Origin: Lujinxingiaceae bacterium
Lineage (GTDB): Bacteria; Myxococcota_A; Bradymonadia; Bradymonadales; Bradymonadaceae
Direction of reading: 5' to 3'
Length of the DNA stretch: 64,000 nt
NCBI GenBank assembly: GCA_013697635.1
Contig: JACCWM010000211.1
Coordinates: 1 to 64,000 of the forward strand
Made by a program: the position numbers and the translations under genes. Below, one piece after another: positions 16,931 to 25,674 of the stretch (within the stretch, counting starts at the first letter, position 1; each line of letters begins with the position of its first letter). The notes beneath the pieces are model-generated. The model did no database searches and was not told where the DNA came from. It was given only the letters and a program-made list of their open reading frames with translations.

Positions 16931-18831
16931 GACTCGAGTTGCTCCCTGAGTTTTTGGCGCTCGAGCATGGCGGCATAGACGCCGCCTTGTTCGATGAGAT
17001 CCCAGTGGGTGCCGGACTCGACCACGCGGCCCTCGTCGAGCACGTAGATGCAGTCGACGCGAGCCAGCGCGTTGAAGCGATGGGTCAACAAGATGCTGGT
17101 TCGACCCTTCATCAAGTGGTCGAGGTGGTCGAGGATGATGCTCTCGGTCTGCGTGTCGACGCTGGAGAGCGCGTCGTCGAGGATCAAGATGCGCGGATCG
17201 ACGAGCAGGGCGCGGGCAATGGTGACGCGCTGCTTCTGGCCGCCGGAGAGCGTGACGCCGCGCTCGCCAACGAGCGTCTCGAGGCCCTGGGGGAAGCTGT
17301 CGATGTCGAGGCCCAGACCGGCGACCGTGATCGCCTGCACGATGCGCTCGTCTTGGGTCAGGGGGCGGCCATCGTCTGGCTCGCCACCGGGCAGCAGGGC
17401 GCGCGTGGGCGCCTCGCGGGCAACGCTGTCGTCGAACTCGAGGGCGTCGAGGCCAAAGCGCACGTTTTGGCCGATGGTCATCGAGAACAAAAACGGCTCC
17501 TGGGGCACAAAGCCTATCTGGCTGCGCGTCTCGCGAAGCGCCAGCTTGGGCAGGGGCACGCCGTCGATCGTGATCTGGCCCTCGTTGGGGTCGTAGAAGC
17601 GCGCGATGAGCTTGACCAGCGTGCTCTTTCCCGAGCCCGTGCGCCCGACAAAGGCCACCGTTGAGCCGGCCGGGATGTCGATGTTGATGTCGTGCAAGAC
17701 GCGCTTGTCCGTGTAGCCAAACTGCACGTTCTCAAAGCGCACGTGCCCGCGCGCCAGCTCGCCGTCGATCGGCGGCAAGGTGCGCGCGTCGTCGGCCTGC
17801 TTGATGTCGGGCTCGTGGTAGAGGATCTCGCAGACGCGCTCAAAGCCCGCCAGGCCGCGGTGCCACACCGAGAACACCCAACCCATCGCGATCGTCGGAA
17901 ATGCGATCGCGACCACATAAGCGTTGAACTCGACGAACTGGCCCAGGGTCATCGTGTTCTCGATCACCTTGCGCGAGCCGATCAAGAGCACGACGAGCGT
18001 GCCCACCGTGGCCATCATCACCACCAGCGAGTCGAGCATGCCGCGGATGCGCGCGAGCACCATATTCTTGTGGTAGTAATCCTCGTTGGCCCGGGCAAAG
18101 CCGGCGATCTCGCGCCCCTCGAGCACGTAGCTCTTGACCACGTTGACCCCGGCCAAATTCTCCTGCACCCGCGTCGACATCGCCGAGAGCTGCGCCTGCA
18201 CGACCTTGGTCTGGTTGAACAGAGCGCGGATCACATAACGCACGCCGAGCAAGAGCAGCGGGTAGGAGGCCAGACACCACAAGGTCAGCGCCCAGTCTAG
18301 CGCGACCATCTTTTGGATGGCGATGGTGTAGGCGATCGCGGCGTTGATGATGTGCAAGAATGCGATGGCGTAGAGCAGGCGCACGTAGGTGACGTCGTTG
18401 GTCACGCGGCTGGTCACGTCGCCGGTCGACATGCGTGCATAAAAGCGCGGGTCGAGCTTGGCCAGGCGCGCGTAGACCTCGTTTCGAATGTCGAATTCGA
18501 TGTGGCGCCCGGCATTGAAGATCGTCGTGCGGCTGAAAATGCGACAAAAGCCCGACGCGATCGCCAAAAAGATGATCACCACCGCCGCATGCACGACCTG
18601 GCTGCGCACGGCCGAAAACCCCTCGCCGCTTGCCCCGGCCGCGTCGCGCATCAACTGGATCGCCTGGCCCAGATAGGCTGGAATGGCCAGGGCGAGCATG
18701 TTGGTCAGAAACAAAAAGACGGCGCCCGCAAAAAACAAACCCTTGTAGCGAACGAAGTAGCCCCATAGACGGGCTCGACGAACACTGGGCTCGATGGAAA
18801 AGGGGATTTCGCTGGGCGCTGCTGGTTGCAT
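16927..18831 (-). CDS. ABC exporter half-transporter (degenerate ATP site subunit)
   Basis: This 634-residue TMD-NBD protein has Walker A GRTGSGKST and signature VTLSGGQKQRVTIARAL. Its Walker B reads ILILDDALSSVD, with Asp replacing the catalytic Glu, and the switch region is LLTHRFNAL. The Glu-to-Asp change in one partner is the hallmark of heterodimeric exporters with one non-hydrolysing site. An insertion of about 40 residues (EFDDSVAREAPTRALLPGGE) sits between Walker A and the signature, as in other members of this subunit class. The stop overlaps the partner gene's start (ATGA). Confidence 0.9.
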   Translation of the reverse strand: MQPAAPSEIPFSIEPSVRRARLWGYFVRYKGLFFAGAVFLFLTNMLALAIPAYLGQAIQLMRDAAGASGEGFSAVRSQVVHAAVVIIFLAIASGFCRIFSRTTIFNAGRHIEFDIRNEVYARLAKLDPRFYARMSTGDVTSRVTNDVTYVRLLYAIAFLHIINAAIAYTIAIQKMVALDWALTLWCLASYPLLLLGVRYVIRALFNQTKVVQAQLSAMSTRVQENLAGVNVVKSYVLEGREIAGFARANEDYYHKNMVLARIRGMLDSLVVMMATVGTLVVLLIGSRKVIENTMTLGQFVEFNAYVVAIAFPTIAMGWVFSVWHRGLAGFERVCEILYHEPDIKQADDARTLPPIDGELARGHVRFENVQFGYTDKRVLHDINIDIPAGSTVAFVGRTGSGKSTLVKLIARFYDPNEGQITIDGVPLPKLALRETRSQIGFVPQEPFLFSMTIGQNVRFGLDALEFDDSVAREAPTRALLPGGEPDDGRPLTQDERIVQAITVAGLGLDIDSFPQGLETLVGERGVTLSGGQKQRVTIARALLVDPRILILDDALSSVDTQTESIILDHLDHLMKGRTSILLTHRFNALARVDCIYVLDEGRVVESGTHWDLIEQGGVYAAMLERQKLREQLES

Positions 18832-18929
18832 GCAGAGGACGACTGGGAGTGCGCGATTCGGGGCGAGGTGTACGGCGCGTGCAGTGGGGGAAACTACGCC
18901 GAATGCGCTTTGATTTCAACCGCAAGAAG

Positions 18930-19940
18930 CTATTGCGTTCGCAGACCGATGCGCTCCCAGCGCACGGCGTTGGTCACTGGATGCACCGACCAACCGATGT
19001 AGAGCGGCTTGCCTTCGATCATGTCGACATCGATGGCGCCAAAGAGGCGACTGTCGCGGATCGTGCCCGGTTCCTTGTAGATCGGCACCTGGCTGCGGTT
19101 ATCGGAGAGCAAGAATACCTGGCCGTCTTCGATGCGCGTGGGCGCGAGCACCATCGAGTGCATCATGCGCGGAGCCAGCGAGATCACGTAGCGCTCGCTG
19201 TGATTGTGCTCGACCCAGACGTACATATCGTCGCGCGCGACAAAGCCTTGTTGAACATTTTCGGGCTCGAGGGGAAAACTCTGCACGGCTTCATCGTTGA
19301 GATAGAGATTCATGCCTTCGATGCGCACGATGTCGTCGGGAACGGCGACGACGCGCAGCACGAGGGTCTCGTCGCCTTGAGGCGCCCGAATGGCCACAAG
19401 GTCACCGCGTTTGAGGGGCTCTTTTCGGTACACCATGCGGTCGATGATCAGTGTGTCGCCAGGCTCGACGGCCGGGTACATGGCCGCAGTATGCATGGGC
19501 GCGACACTCCACAAATAGCGGGCGGTGAAGTGCGTGGTGACGCTTATCGGCGTCACGTAGCTGAGCAAGAAGACCACGCAGTAGAGCACCCAGTGGTTGT
19601 AGTTCTTGAGCACGTATTCAGGCTCTTGGTGCTGAGCGCGCGCCATGAGCTCGAGCACGTGGGCTGCCACCAGGGTGCTGAACACGAACCAGGCGAGCAC
19701 CAGCACGCCGATGGGCATCAGGGGAAAGAACTTCAGGATGCTCAAGACGATGACGAACGCCTCGAGCAAGAGCACGAAGAGTAGGTTGACCGTGATTCCC
19801 TTGAGCACGTGGCCAATGTACATGTAGCCCAGGCCCGGACACAGGTAGGTCAGCAAGACGGCCAGCCATCGCTGACGCGGCGCTGTCTCACCGCGGTAAT
19901 CCACATCGGTCGTCGTTGCGTGCATGGCCACTTGACTCAT
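18930..19940 (-). CDS. signal-peptidase-I-like membrane protein, catalytic dyad apparently missing
   Basis: This 336-residue protein has an N-terminal membrane part with about four hydrophobic spans (residues 27-150) and a C-terminal S26-type beta domain. Box B reads AAMYPAVEPGDTLIIDRMVY: the position before Met, the catalytic Ser in SPase I, is Ala. The box that normally holds the Lys (IKRAVGLPGD-like) reads LVLRVVAVPDD, with Leu instead of Lys. The structural SDNRS...DSRLFG box is kept. It therefore looks like a pseudoenzyme of the signal peptidase fold, perhaps a chaperone or substrate-binding protein. ATG 19940 follows a GAGAGCGGA. It lies about 100 bases upstream of the ABC exporter pair on the same strand. 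Confidence 0.8.
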   Translation of the reverse strand: MSQVAMHATTTDVDYRGETAPRQRWLAVLLTYLCPGLGYMYIGHVLKGITVNLLFVLLLEAFVIVLSILKFFPLMPIGVLVLAWFVFSTLVAAHVLELMARAQHQEPEYVLKNYNHWVLYCVVFLLSYVTPISVTTHFTARYLWSVAPMHTAAMYPAVEPGDTLIIDRMVYRKEPLKRGDLVAIRAPQGDETLVLRVVAVPDDIVRIEGMNLYLNDEAVQSFPLEPENVQQGFVARDDMYVWVEHNHSERYVISLAPRMMHSMVLAPTRIEDGQVFLLSDNRSQVPIYKEPGTIRDSRLFGAIDVDMIEGKPLYIGWSVHPVTNAVRWERIGLRTQ

Positions 19941-20025
19941 AGTTCCGCTCTCGGTGGAGATTCACGGCAATCCGACCACAAGACCACCCCGACAAACGCG
20001 TGAGCGGTGAGTGGTCTCGGGGTTC

Positions 20026-20055
20026 AATGTAGAGGCCCGACGTCGGCAGTGTCAA
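20026..20055 (-). promoter_or_regulatory. candidate promoter for the signal-peptidase-like gene
   Basis: Read on the minus strand, a perfect TTGACA (20055-20050) and TACATT (20031-20026) are 18 bases apart. They lie about 85 bases before ATG 19940. Confidence 0.45.
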
Positions 20056-20077
20056 CCAACTGACTTTGTCGGGCATG

Positions 20078-20106
20078 TTGTCAGATGGGGGGACACGCAC
20101 TAAAAG
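20078..20106 (+). promoter_or_regulatory. candidate promoter for the O-antigen-ligase-like gene
   Basis: TTGTCA (20078-20083) and TAAAAG (20101-20106) are 17 bases apart, about 125 bases before ATG 20232. The -10 match is moderate. The region 19941-20231 is otherwise featureless apart from the opposed promoter. Confidence 0.3.
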
Positions 20107-20231
20107 GTAGGCGGCGTTGCACGAGTTGTTAGTGGGCGTGCGAAGTACGAACGGAACGAAGATTGCATTGCGATAAGGATCGAGGCGCCGACAAACGAGT
20201 CGGCGCTCACACACGAGTTCGAGGCCAGTTT

Positions 20232-22445
20232 ATGTTGGAAGACGATATTGAAGCGAGGCAGGGCGACGAGACGGTGGCCGGCGGCGAGGAACGCATCTTT
20301 TTGAGCGCGTCGACCTGGATTGTGCTGGTGCTGCTGGCGTTGATCCCGGCGGTGTTCGCCACGGGCTTCTCAAACTTCGAGCGCGCCCGCGAGCTGGTGC
20401 TTGGCCTGGGCGCCGGTGCGGCGCTGATCACGTGGGGCATCGCCCTGGTGCGCCGCCACCCGCTCTCGATGGTGGCCGGTCGGGTCAACATTTTGTTGTT
20501 GGCCTTTGGCATCTTCACGGTGGCCGCGATAGGCTGGGGCCATGTGCCGATGTTGAGCACGCTGGGCGCAGCCCACTGGGTGGCGTTGGTGACGGCCGTG
20601 CTCGTGGTGGTCGCGCCGGTGGGACGCCCGCTGCGTTTCATGGAGTTTGCGCTCGCTGTCGCGCTCGGTGCCGGGGCGAGCGGGCTGTTCGGCCTGCTCG
20701 ATCTGGCGGGCCTGCGTGTCTTTACGCCGATCTGGGATCCGCCCGGTGCCACCGGTGCCTTCGACGCGCTCTCCTTTGCGACGGCCTATTATGTCGTGGC
20801 GCTTCCCGTGGTGGTGGCCGCTGTGGTGCGCTTTACCGGCAAGACACGGATCGTCTTCGGCGTCTGCTTTTTGCTGGCAGGGCTGCACTTTGGCGTGAGC
20901 GCCGGCTGGCTTTTTGCCGGGATCTTTGGCGCGATCTGCCTGGTCACCGCGATGATCATCGCCGCCTTCCAGCGCCAGGCCGCGCTCTTGCCGCTGTATC
21001 CGGTGTTTGCGCTCTTGGGCCTGCTCGCGCTGATGGTGCTCGGTGGCCAGGTCGCCCTGGCCCCGCCTGCGCCCACGAGCGATGCCACGGCCTTGCCCCG
21101 CATTCAGCTCCTCGAGGGCATCAGCGCCGACGTGGCCCGCGATGGCCAGGTACGAAGCACAGTCTTTGCGATCGACCGCATCGAGGCGCCCGTGGGCACC
21201 GACGCCCAGAATTACCTGCTGGGCGTTGGCCTCGAGATGTTTCGTGACCAGCCGATCATCGGCCACGGACCAGAGAGTTGGTGGCAGATGCAGACGCGTT
21301 ATGCGCGCCCGGATGATTCCTACGTCTCGGGTCTGTTCGACGTTTATCCGGCCTTCAAGAGCCCACACAACGGCTATATCAAGCTGCTCACCGAGTTTGG
21401 TCTGGTGGGCTTGCTGTTGTTTGGCTTGTGGTTGGTCGGCATCGCCTGGATTACGATCTCGGCGCTCACCTATCGAAGCGAGCGCGTGGCCTGGCTCGTC
21501 GAGCATTGGGCGTTGATGACCTCGTTTACGGCCGGCCTGATCTTTATGGCGATGACGCCGCTGCTCGAGCTCAACGCCTCGAGCCTGGTTTGGATGGTGG
21601 CCCTGGCGATGCTCACCCGCACATCGGCCTCAATCAATGATTTTCGCGACTGGTCGAAGGTCTGGTCGCTCCACGGCGAGAAGGGCGAGAAGGGCGATGA
21701 GCTCGGCCGCAAGCGTTTCATGGCCGTCGGCGCGTTGGCTGCGCTGGTCGGCGTGGCGATCATCGTGCCCACGGTCCTCAACGCCGCCTCGAGCTACTAC
21801 CGAGGCTTCGGTGACCACCTCATGCTTCGCACCCACTACGAGCGGGCCGTGCCCGTCTACGAGCAAGCACACTCCTGGTTTCCCGCTCGTGGTGAGGTCG
21901 TCTACAACATCGCGCTCGCCCAGTACCGCGCCGCCGCGCTCACCGACGAGAGCCCCGAACTCGATGAGGCCGTTGCCCTTCGCCCCTGGGACGCTCGCGT
22001 GCTTCACATGGCCGCGATCGCGCGCCTGCGTGCCCACGATTATGTAGGCGCCATTCAGTATGCCCGCCGGGCTGTGCAGATGAATCCCAACGATATCGAC
22101 GCCCACCGCACGCTCTCTGCCGGCCTGCAGCGCCGCGGCCGCTATGATGAGGCCGCCACGGCGCTGCTCGAAGCCCTGCGCCGAAATCCACCACAGGCTG
22201 CCCAGGCGAGCCTGTATCACCGCGTCGGCGAACTCTACGAGGGACCGCTCAATCAACCTCGCCCAGCGATCGATCACCTGCAAAAGGCCCACGATCTCAT
22301 GCCGGCAAGCTTCATGCGCTCACAGATAGCCGATCGCATCACCGAGCTCGAGCGCCGCCTCGAGCGCGAGCGCCTCCAGCGCGAGGGCAAGCCCGTGCCG
22401 CCGCACTTGATGCCGCGCCCGGACGGCCACGACCACGCGCATTGA
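20232..22445 (+). CDS. O-antigen ligase/polymerase-like membrane protein with C-terminal TPRs
   Basis: This 737-residue protein has about ten membrane spans in residues 20-480, including WIVLVLLALIPAVFATGF. A large periplasmic loop carries the Wzy/WaaL-type segment GHGPESWWQMQTRYARPDD...FKSPHNGYIKLLTEFGLVGLLLF. From about residue 520 a final span is followed by TPR-like helices (YERAVPVYEQAHSWFPARGEV, YDEAATALLEALRRNPP) and a His-rich tail. This layout is typical of O-antigen ligase family proteins of unknown acceptor. ATG 20232 was chosen for its GAGG ribosome site; the frame is open 23 codons further upstream. No other LPS glycosyltransferase gene is adjacent. Confidence 0.8.
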   Translation: MLEDDIEARQGDETVAGGEERIFLSASTWIVLVLLALIPAVFATGFSNFERARELVLGLGAGAALITWGIALVRRHPLSMVAGRVNILLLAFGIFTVAAIGWGHVPMLSTLGAAHWVALVTAVLVVVAPVGRPLRFMEFALAVALGAGASGLFGLLDLAGLRVFTPIWDPPGATGAFDALSFATAYYVVALPVVVAAVVRFTGKTRIVFGVCFLLAGLHFGVSAGWLFAGIFGAICLVTAMIIAAFQRQAALLPLYPVFALLGLLALMVLGGQVALAPPAPTSDATALPRIQLLEGISADVARDGQVRSTVFAIDRIEAPVGTDAQNYLLGVGLEMFRDQPIIGHGPESWWQMQTRYARPDDSYVSGLFDVYPAFKSPHNGYIKLLTEFGLVGLLLFGLWLVGIAWITISALTYRSERVAWLVEHWALMTSFTAGLIFMAMTPLLELNASSLVWMVALAMLTRTSASINDFRDWSKVWSLHGEKGEKGDELGRKRFMAVGALAALVGVAIIVPTVLNAASSYYRGFGDHLMLRTHYERAVPVYEQAHSWFPARGEVVYNIALAQYRAAALTDESPELDEAVALRPWDARVLHMAAIARLRAHDYVGAIQYARRAVQMNPNDIDAHRTLSAGLQRRGRYDEAATALLEALRRNPPQAAQASLYHRVGELYEGPLNQPRPAIDHLQKAHDLMPASFMRSQIADRITELERRLERERLQREGKPVPPHLMPRPDGHDHAH

Positions 22446-22478
22446 GCGACCAGGCGAATGCTGTGCGTGGGGAGGCAA

Positions 22479-23543
22479 TTACTCCTTCCAGAGAATCTTC
22501 CAGGGCTGCTGCTTGATGATGCGCAGCACCTCTTTCATGTCCTCGTAGATCTCGCGCTCAGCGAGCAGGGCGCCCACGGTGCCCTCGCCGGAGTTAACGC
22601 GGTCGATGACCTTTTGGGCGTCGCCCGAGAGGGTGAGCAGGCTCTCGGTGCTGGCATGCACGTTGTCGATCGAGCGGGTGAGCTTGTCCTCCTTGTCGGC
22701 CAGGACGCGCTCGGCCGTCTCGCCTACGCGGCGCGCGCTCTTGGCGGTGGCCGAGGCGTCGGCTAGCAGCGGCGAGAGGGTGTTGTCGAGCTTAGCCGAG
22801 ACCGAGCGGGCGTTTTTGACGGTGGCCTGGGTGTCGTTGAAGATCGTGCGAAGCTGCTCGCCCTCGCCCACGGTGGTGTTGATCGTGGCGAGCAGCTTGC
22901 CGGCCTCGGCCGTGGTGATGCGCACGCCGTCGATCGAGGCGTCGAGGTTGTCGCGGTTATCGATGATCAGCGAGTCGACGTTCTTCATCAAAGAGGCCGT
23001 GTTGGCGATCAAATCCTTGATCTCGATGTCGGGGTTGTCGAGCAGGGCGATGAAGATGTCGAGCAGGTCGGCCGCCTTGGCGATGATCAGCTCCATGCGG
23101 GGCGGATCGACGCCGCGAAGCGTGTCGCCAGCGCTGACGATCTTGCCGTCGAGGCTGTTCGTGGCCACCTCGATGTAGGGCTCGCCGAGCAGGCCGCGGG
23201 TGGTGATGTAGAACTTGCTGTCGTGGCGCACCGCCTCGGTGTAGCGGTTGTCGAGGCGGATCGTGACCTGCACGGCCACGGCCGTCAGGCCGCTGGCGCC
23301 CGGGTTCTCGTTTTGGATGAACTTCAGGCTGCTGACGCTGCCGACGTTGATGCCGGCGATCGCCACGTCGGCGCCGGGCTTGAGGCCGCCGGCGTTGTCG
23401 AACTGGACGTGGAACTCAAAGCCGTCGCGAAAGGAGAAGTCTCCCAGGATCAAGACGAAGGCGACCAGCAGCGACAACGAAAAGAGCACGAGGGCGCCAA
23501 CTTTGACTTCGATGGCGGTTTCTTTTTTCTGCATGGTCGTCAA
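22479..23543 (-). CDS. mlaD: MCE/MlaD family lipid-transport protein
   Basis: This 354-residue protein starts with a single anchor span (VGALVLFSLSLLVAFVLILGDF) and an MCE domain at about 40-120 (FDNAGGLKPGADVAIAGINVGSVSS, RGLLGEPYIEV). A long helical tail of about 150-330 with many Lys/Arg/Asp residues may form a periplasmic bridge. MlaD proteins form hexameric rings that move phospholipids between membranes. It is the last gene of the operon with mlaF 81 bases upstream. The start could be ATG 23543 or ATG 23534. No mlaE permease gene is in the cluster. Confidence 0.88.
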   Translation of the reverse strand: MTTMQKKETAIEVKVGALVLFSLSLLVAFVLILGDFSFRDGFEFHVQFDNAGGLKPGADVAIAGINVGSVSSLKFIQNENPGASGLTAVAVQVTIRLDNRYTEAVRHDSKFYITTRGLLGEPYIEVATNSLDGKIVSAGDTLRGVDPPRMELIIAKAADLLDIFIALLDNPDIEIKDLIANTASLMKNVDSLIIDNRDNLDASIDGVRITTAEAGKLLATINTTVGEGEQLRTIFNDTQATVKNARSVSAKLDNTLSPLLADASATAKSARRVGETAERVLADKEDKLTRSIDNVHASTESLLTLSGDAQKVIDRVNSGEGTVGALLAEREIYEDMKEVLRIIKQQPWKILWKE

Positions 23544-23624
23544 CTTTCCAAAAATAGAGATTCGCGGGGCAATGGGCTCGCATTGTCACCCCGACGCGTG
23601 AGTTTTTCAACCTTGGCCGACACT

Positions 23625-24374
23625 TCAAACTTCCATTGGGCCATCGGGCTCGCCCTTGATGAACTGTTGCACGATCGGATCCGGGCTGTTCTTGAAGTCG
23701 TCGCGGGTGCCATCGAGAACCAGTTGGCCTTTGTAGAGCATTGCGATGCGGTCGGCGATGCCAAAGATGCTGCGCAGATCGTGGGAGATCACGATGCTGG
23801 TGACGCCGAGATTGTCCGAGAGGTGGCGGATGAGCTTGTCGACCATGGCCGCCGAGATCGGATCGATGCCGGTGGTCGGCTCATCGAAGATCACGTACTC
23901 CGGGTCGAGGGTGAGCGCGCGCGCGATCGCGACCTTTTTGCGCATGCCGTCGCCAAAGTCGGCCGGGTAGCGCTCGGCGTAGCGCTGCATGCCGACCAGG
24001 CGCAGCTTCTCGAGCGCGCGGTGGTTGGCCTCGGCCACGTCCACGCCCATGTGCTTTCGTATCGGCAGGGCGACGTTTTCTTGCAGCGTCATCGAGTCGA
24101 AGAGCGTGGAGTTTTGAAACACCATCGCGCAGCGCTTTCGCACCGGATAGAACTCTTTTTCTTTGAGGTGGGTCACCTCGACGTCGTCGAGAAAGATCTG
24201 GCCCTGGTCGGGGCGGATCAGGCCGACGAGGTGCTTGACGAGCACGCTCTTGCCGGCGCCGGACTGGCCGATGATGAAGAAGACCATGCCCGGATCGACG
24301 ACCAGATCCACGCCGCGCAGCACGTGGTTGCTGCCAAAACTCTTGTAGATCCCTTTGAACTCGATGCGACCCAT
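23625..24374 (-). CDS. mlaF: Mla-type ABC ATPase with non-canonical signature
   Basis: This 249-residue ATPase has Walker A IIGQSGAGKSVL, Q-loop VFQNSTLFDSMTLQENVALP, Walker B YVIFDEPTTGIDP and switch ISHDLRSIFGIADRIAMLYKG. The TTGIDP and VALP segments are characteristic of MlaF. The ABC signature, usually LSGGM, reads FGDGM (PADFGDGMRKKVAIARAL), an unusual change at a site that contacts ATP across the dimer. It presumably powers MlaD-linked lipid transport with a permease encoded elsewhere. It follows the putative outer-membrane protein gene by 12 bases. Confidence 0.88.
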   Translation of the reverse strand: MGRIEFKGIYKSFGSNHVLRGVDLVVDPGMVFFIIGQSGAGKSVLVKHLVGLIRPDQGQIFLDDVEVTHLKEKEFYPVRKRCAMVFQNSTLFDSMTLQENVALPIRKHMGVDVAEANHRALEKLRLVGMQRYAERYPADFGDGMRKKVAIARALTLDPEYVIFDEPTTGIDPISAAMVDKLIRHLSDNLGVTSIVISHDLRSIFGIADRIAMLYKGQLVLDGTRDDFKNSPDPIVQQFIKGEPDGPMEV

Positions 24375-24386
24375 GGACGACTGCTT

Positions 24387-25043
24387 TTACCAGGTGAGGT
24401 TGAAGCCCAGGCTCAGGCGGTGAAACGACCAGCTACGCTCGACGGGCTCGCGGGTGCCCGTCCCAAAATCCTGCGCCAGGCGCAGTCCCTGGATGAAAGG
24501 AAAGCCGTAACCGAGCTCGAGGATCAAAAAGCGCTCGTCGCTTATCCAGAAAAACCGACCGATGCGCGCCTCGAAGGCGAGCAGTTGCAGCGGCGCATCA
24601 CGAAGCCAGGCGCGATAGTAATGAGTACCGAGGCCCACTGTCCAGCCCCGGCGCACTTCCAGGGGAAACCAGCGCCCGATCAGGCCAAGCTGCAGAGCAA
24701 ATGCCGTTTGCGGCTCAGATAGTCCCGCAGGCGTGGCCGTATGCGCGGCCATCCACTGGGCGCCGAGCTCGAGCTCGCCGGACATCGAGAAGCCCGTCGA
24801 TAAAATGTGATGCAAACCCAGTCGCAGCATGCTCGCCGCGGCGGCCGATGCCCGGCTGCTGCCAAAGCGCTCGGGGGCGGTGGCGTCGTAGATGATTCCC
24901 GGGTTGAGCGCGAGGCCGGTCGTCAAGAACTGGCGCCCGACGATCGGCATGACCATGTCTTGGGCGGCGCACGGCGCGCTGGCAAAGAGCGCGGCGACGA
25001 GCACGAGCGCGCCGGCAGCGAGCTTGTAGGTGGGTTTGGTCAC
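24387..25043 (-). CDS. putative outer-membrane beta-barrel protein
   Basis: This 218-residue protein has a signal peptide ending ASAPCAAQD. The mature part is rich in alternating hydrophobic/polar strands, Gly and aromatic residues (GWTVGLGTHYYRAW, RFLILELGYGFPF). It ends in LSLGFNLTW, and a C-terminal aromatic residue is typical of BAM-inserted barrels. No family name is recognised. It starts with GTG 25043 and lies between pgsA (5 bases upstream) and mlaF, which suggests an outer-membrane lipid-related role. Confidence 0.65.
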   Translation of the reverse strand: MTKPTYKLAAGALVLVAALFASAPCAAQDMVMPIVGRQFLTTGLALNPGIIYDATAPERFGSSRASAAAASMLRLGLHHILSTGFSMSGELELGAQWMAAHTATPAGLSEPQTAFALQLGLIGRWFPLEVRRGWTVGLGTHYYRAWLRDAPLQLLAFEARIGRFFWISDERFLILELGYGFPFIQGLRLAQDFGTGTREPVERSWSFHRLSLGFNLTW

Positions 25044-25047
25044 GGGT

Positions 25048-25674
25048 TCAGGTCGCTAAATCGTGGCTTACGGCCCTTGTCGTCTGTGTCTCGATCGCGT
25101 TCAAGAAGCTGCGAAAGTACTGCCAGGCGCTGACAAGACTAAACACCATCGAGAAGGCTAGAAGCCAGAAGCCCATGCGGTGAAAATTGAGCTCGATCGT
25201 GAAGAAGACGTAGTTGATCTCGTAGGTGTAGTGAATGATCAGCCCGATCAGCCCGAGCATCTGAAAGGCCGTCTTGAACTTGCCGCCTTCGCCGGCGGCG
25301 ATGATCAAGCCCTCGCCGGCGGCCAGGCTGCGAAGCCCGGAGACGGCGAACTCGCGCGCCAGAATCAAGATCACCAGCCATGCGGCCATGCGCCCGAGCG
25401 GCAGCAACATGACCAGCGCGGCCATCACCAAAAGCTTGTCGGCCAGCGGGTCCAAGAACTTGCCCGTCATGCTCACCAGGCCTTGTTTTCGCGCGATATA
25501 GCCGTCGAGCCAGTCGGTGATGCTCGCCACCCAGAACAACATCACGGCGACAAAGCACGAGACCGGGTCGCCGTAATAGATGAACAGGGCGACGACCGGG
25601 ATCAGCGCGATGCGAAACAGCGTCAGGAGGTTGGGGATGTTGACGATGTCCTGGCGGATGGTCGAAACGCTCAC
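25048..25674 (-). CDS. pgsA: CDP-diacylglycerol--glycerol-3-phosphate 3-phosphatidyltransferase
   Basis: PgsA makes phosphatidylglycerol phosphate, the committed step to PG and cardiolipin. The 208-residue membrane protein contains the full CDP-alcohol phosphotransferase motif: DWLDGYIAR, then G and LDPLADK at the correct spacing. An NIPNLLTLFRIALIPV start is typical of the family. The GTG start at 25674 overlaps the upstream transglycosylase stop and has GAGGAG in the ideal position. Confidence 0.94.
   Translation of the reverse strand: MSVSTIRQDIVNIPNLLTLFRIALIPVVALFIYYGDPVSCFVAVMLFWVASITDWLDGYIARKQGLVSMTGKFLDPLADKLLVMAALVMLLPLGRMAAWLVILILAREFAVSGLRSLAAGEGLIIAAGEGGKFKTAFQMLGLIGLIIHYTYEINYVFFTIELNFHRMGFWLLAFSMVFSLVSAWQYFRSFLNAIETQTTRAVSHDLAT

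Noticed and set aside
13759-16978. Long plus-strand frames opposite the deacetylase and ABC exporter genes
   Set aside because: No domain, and the opposite strand carries full sets of catalytic motifs.
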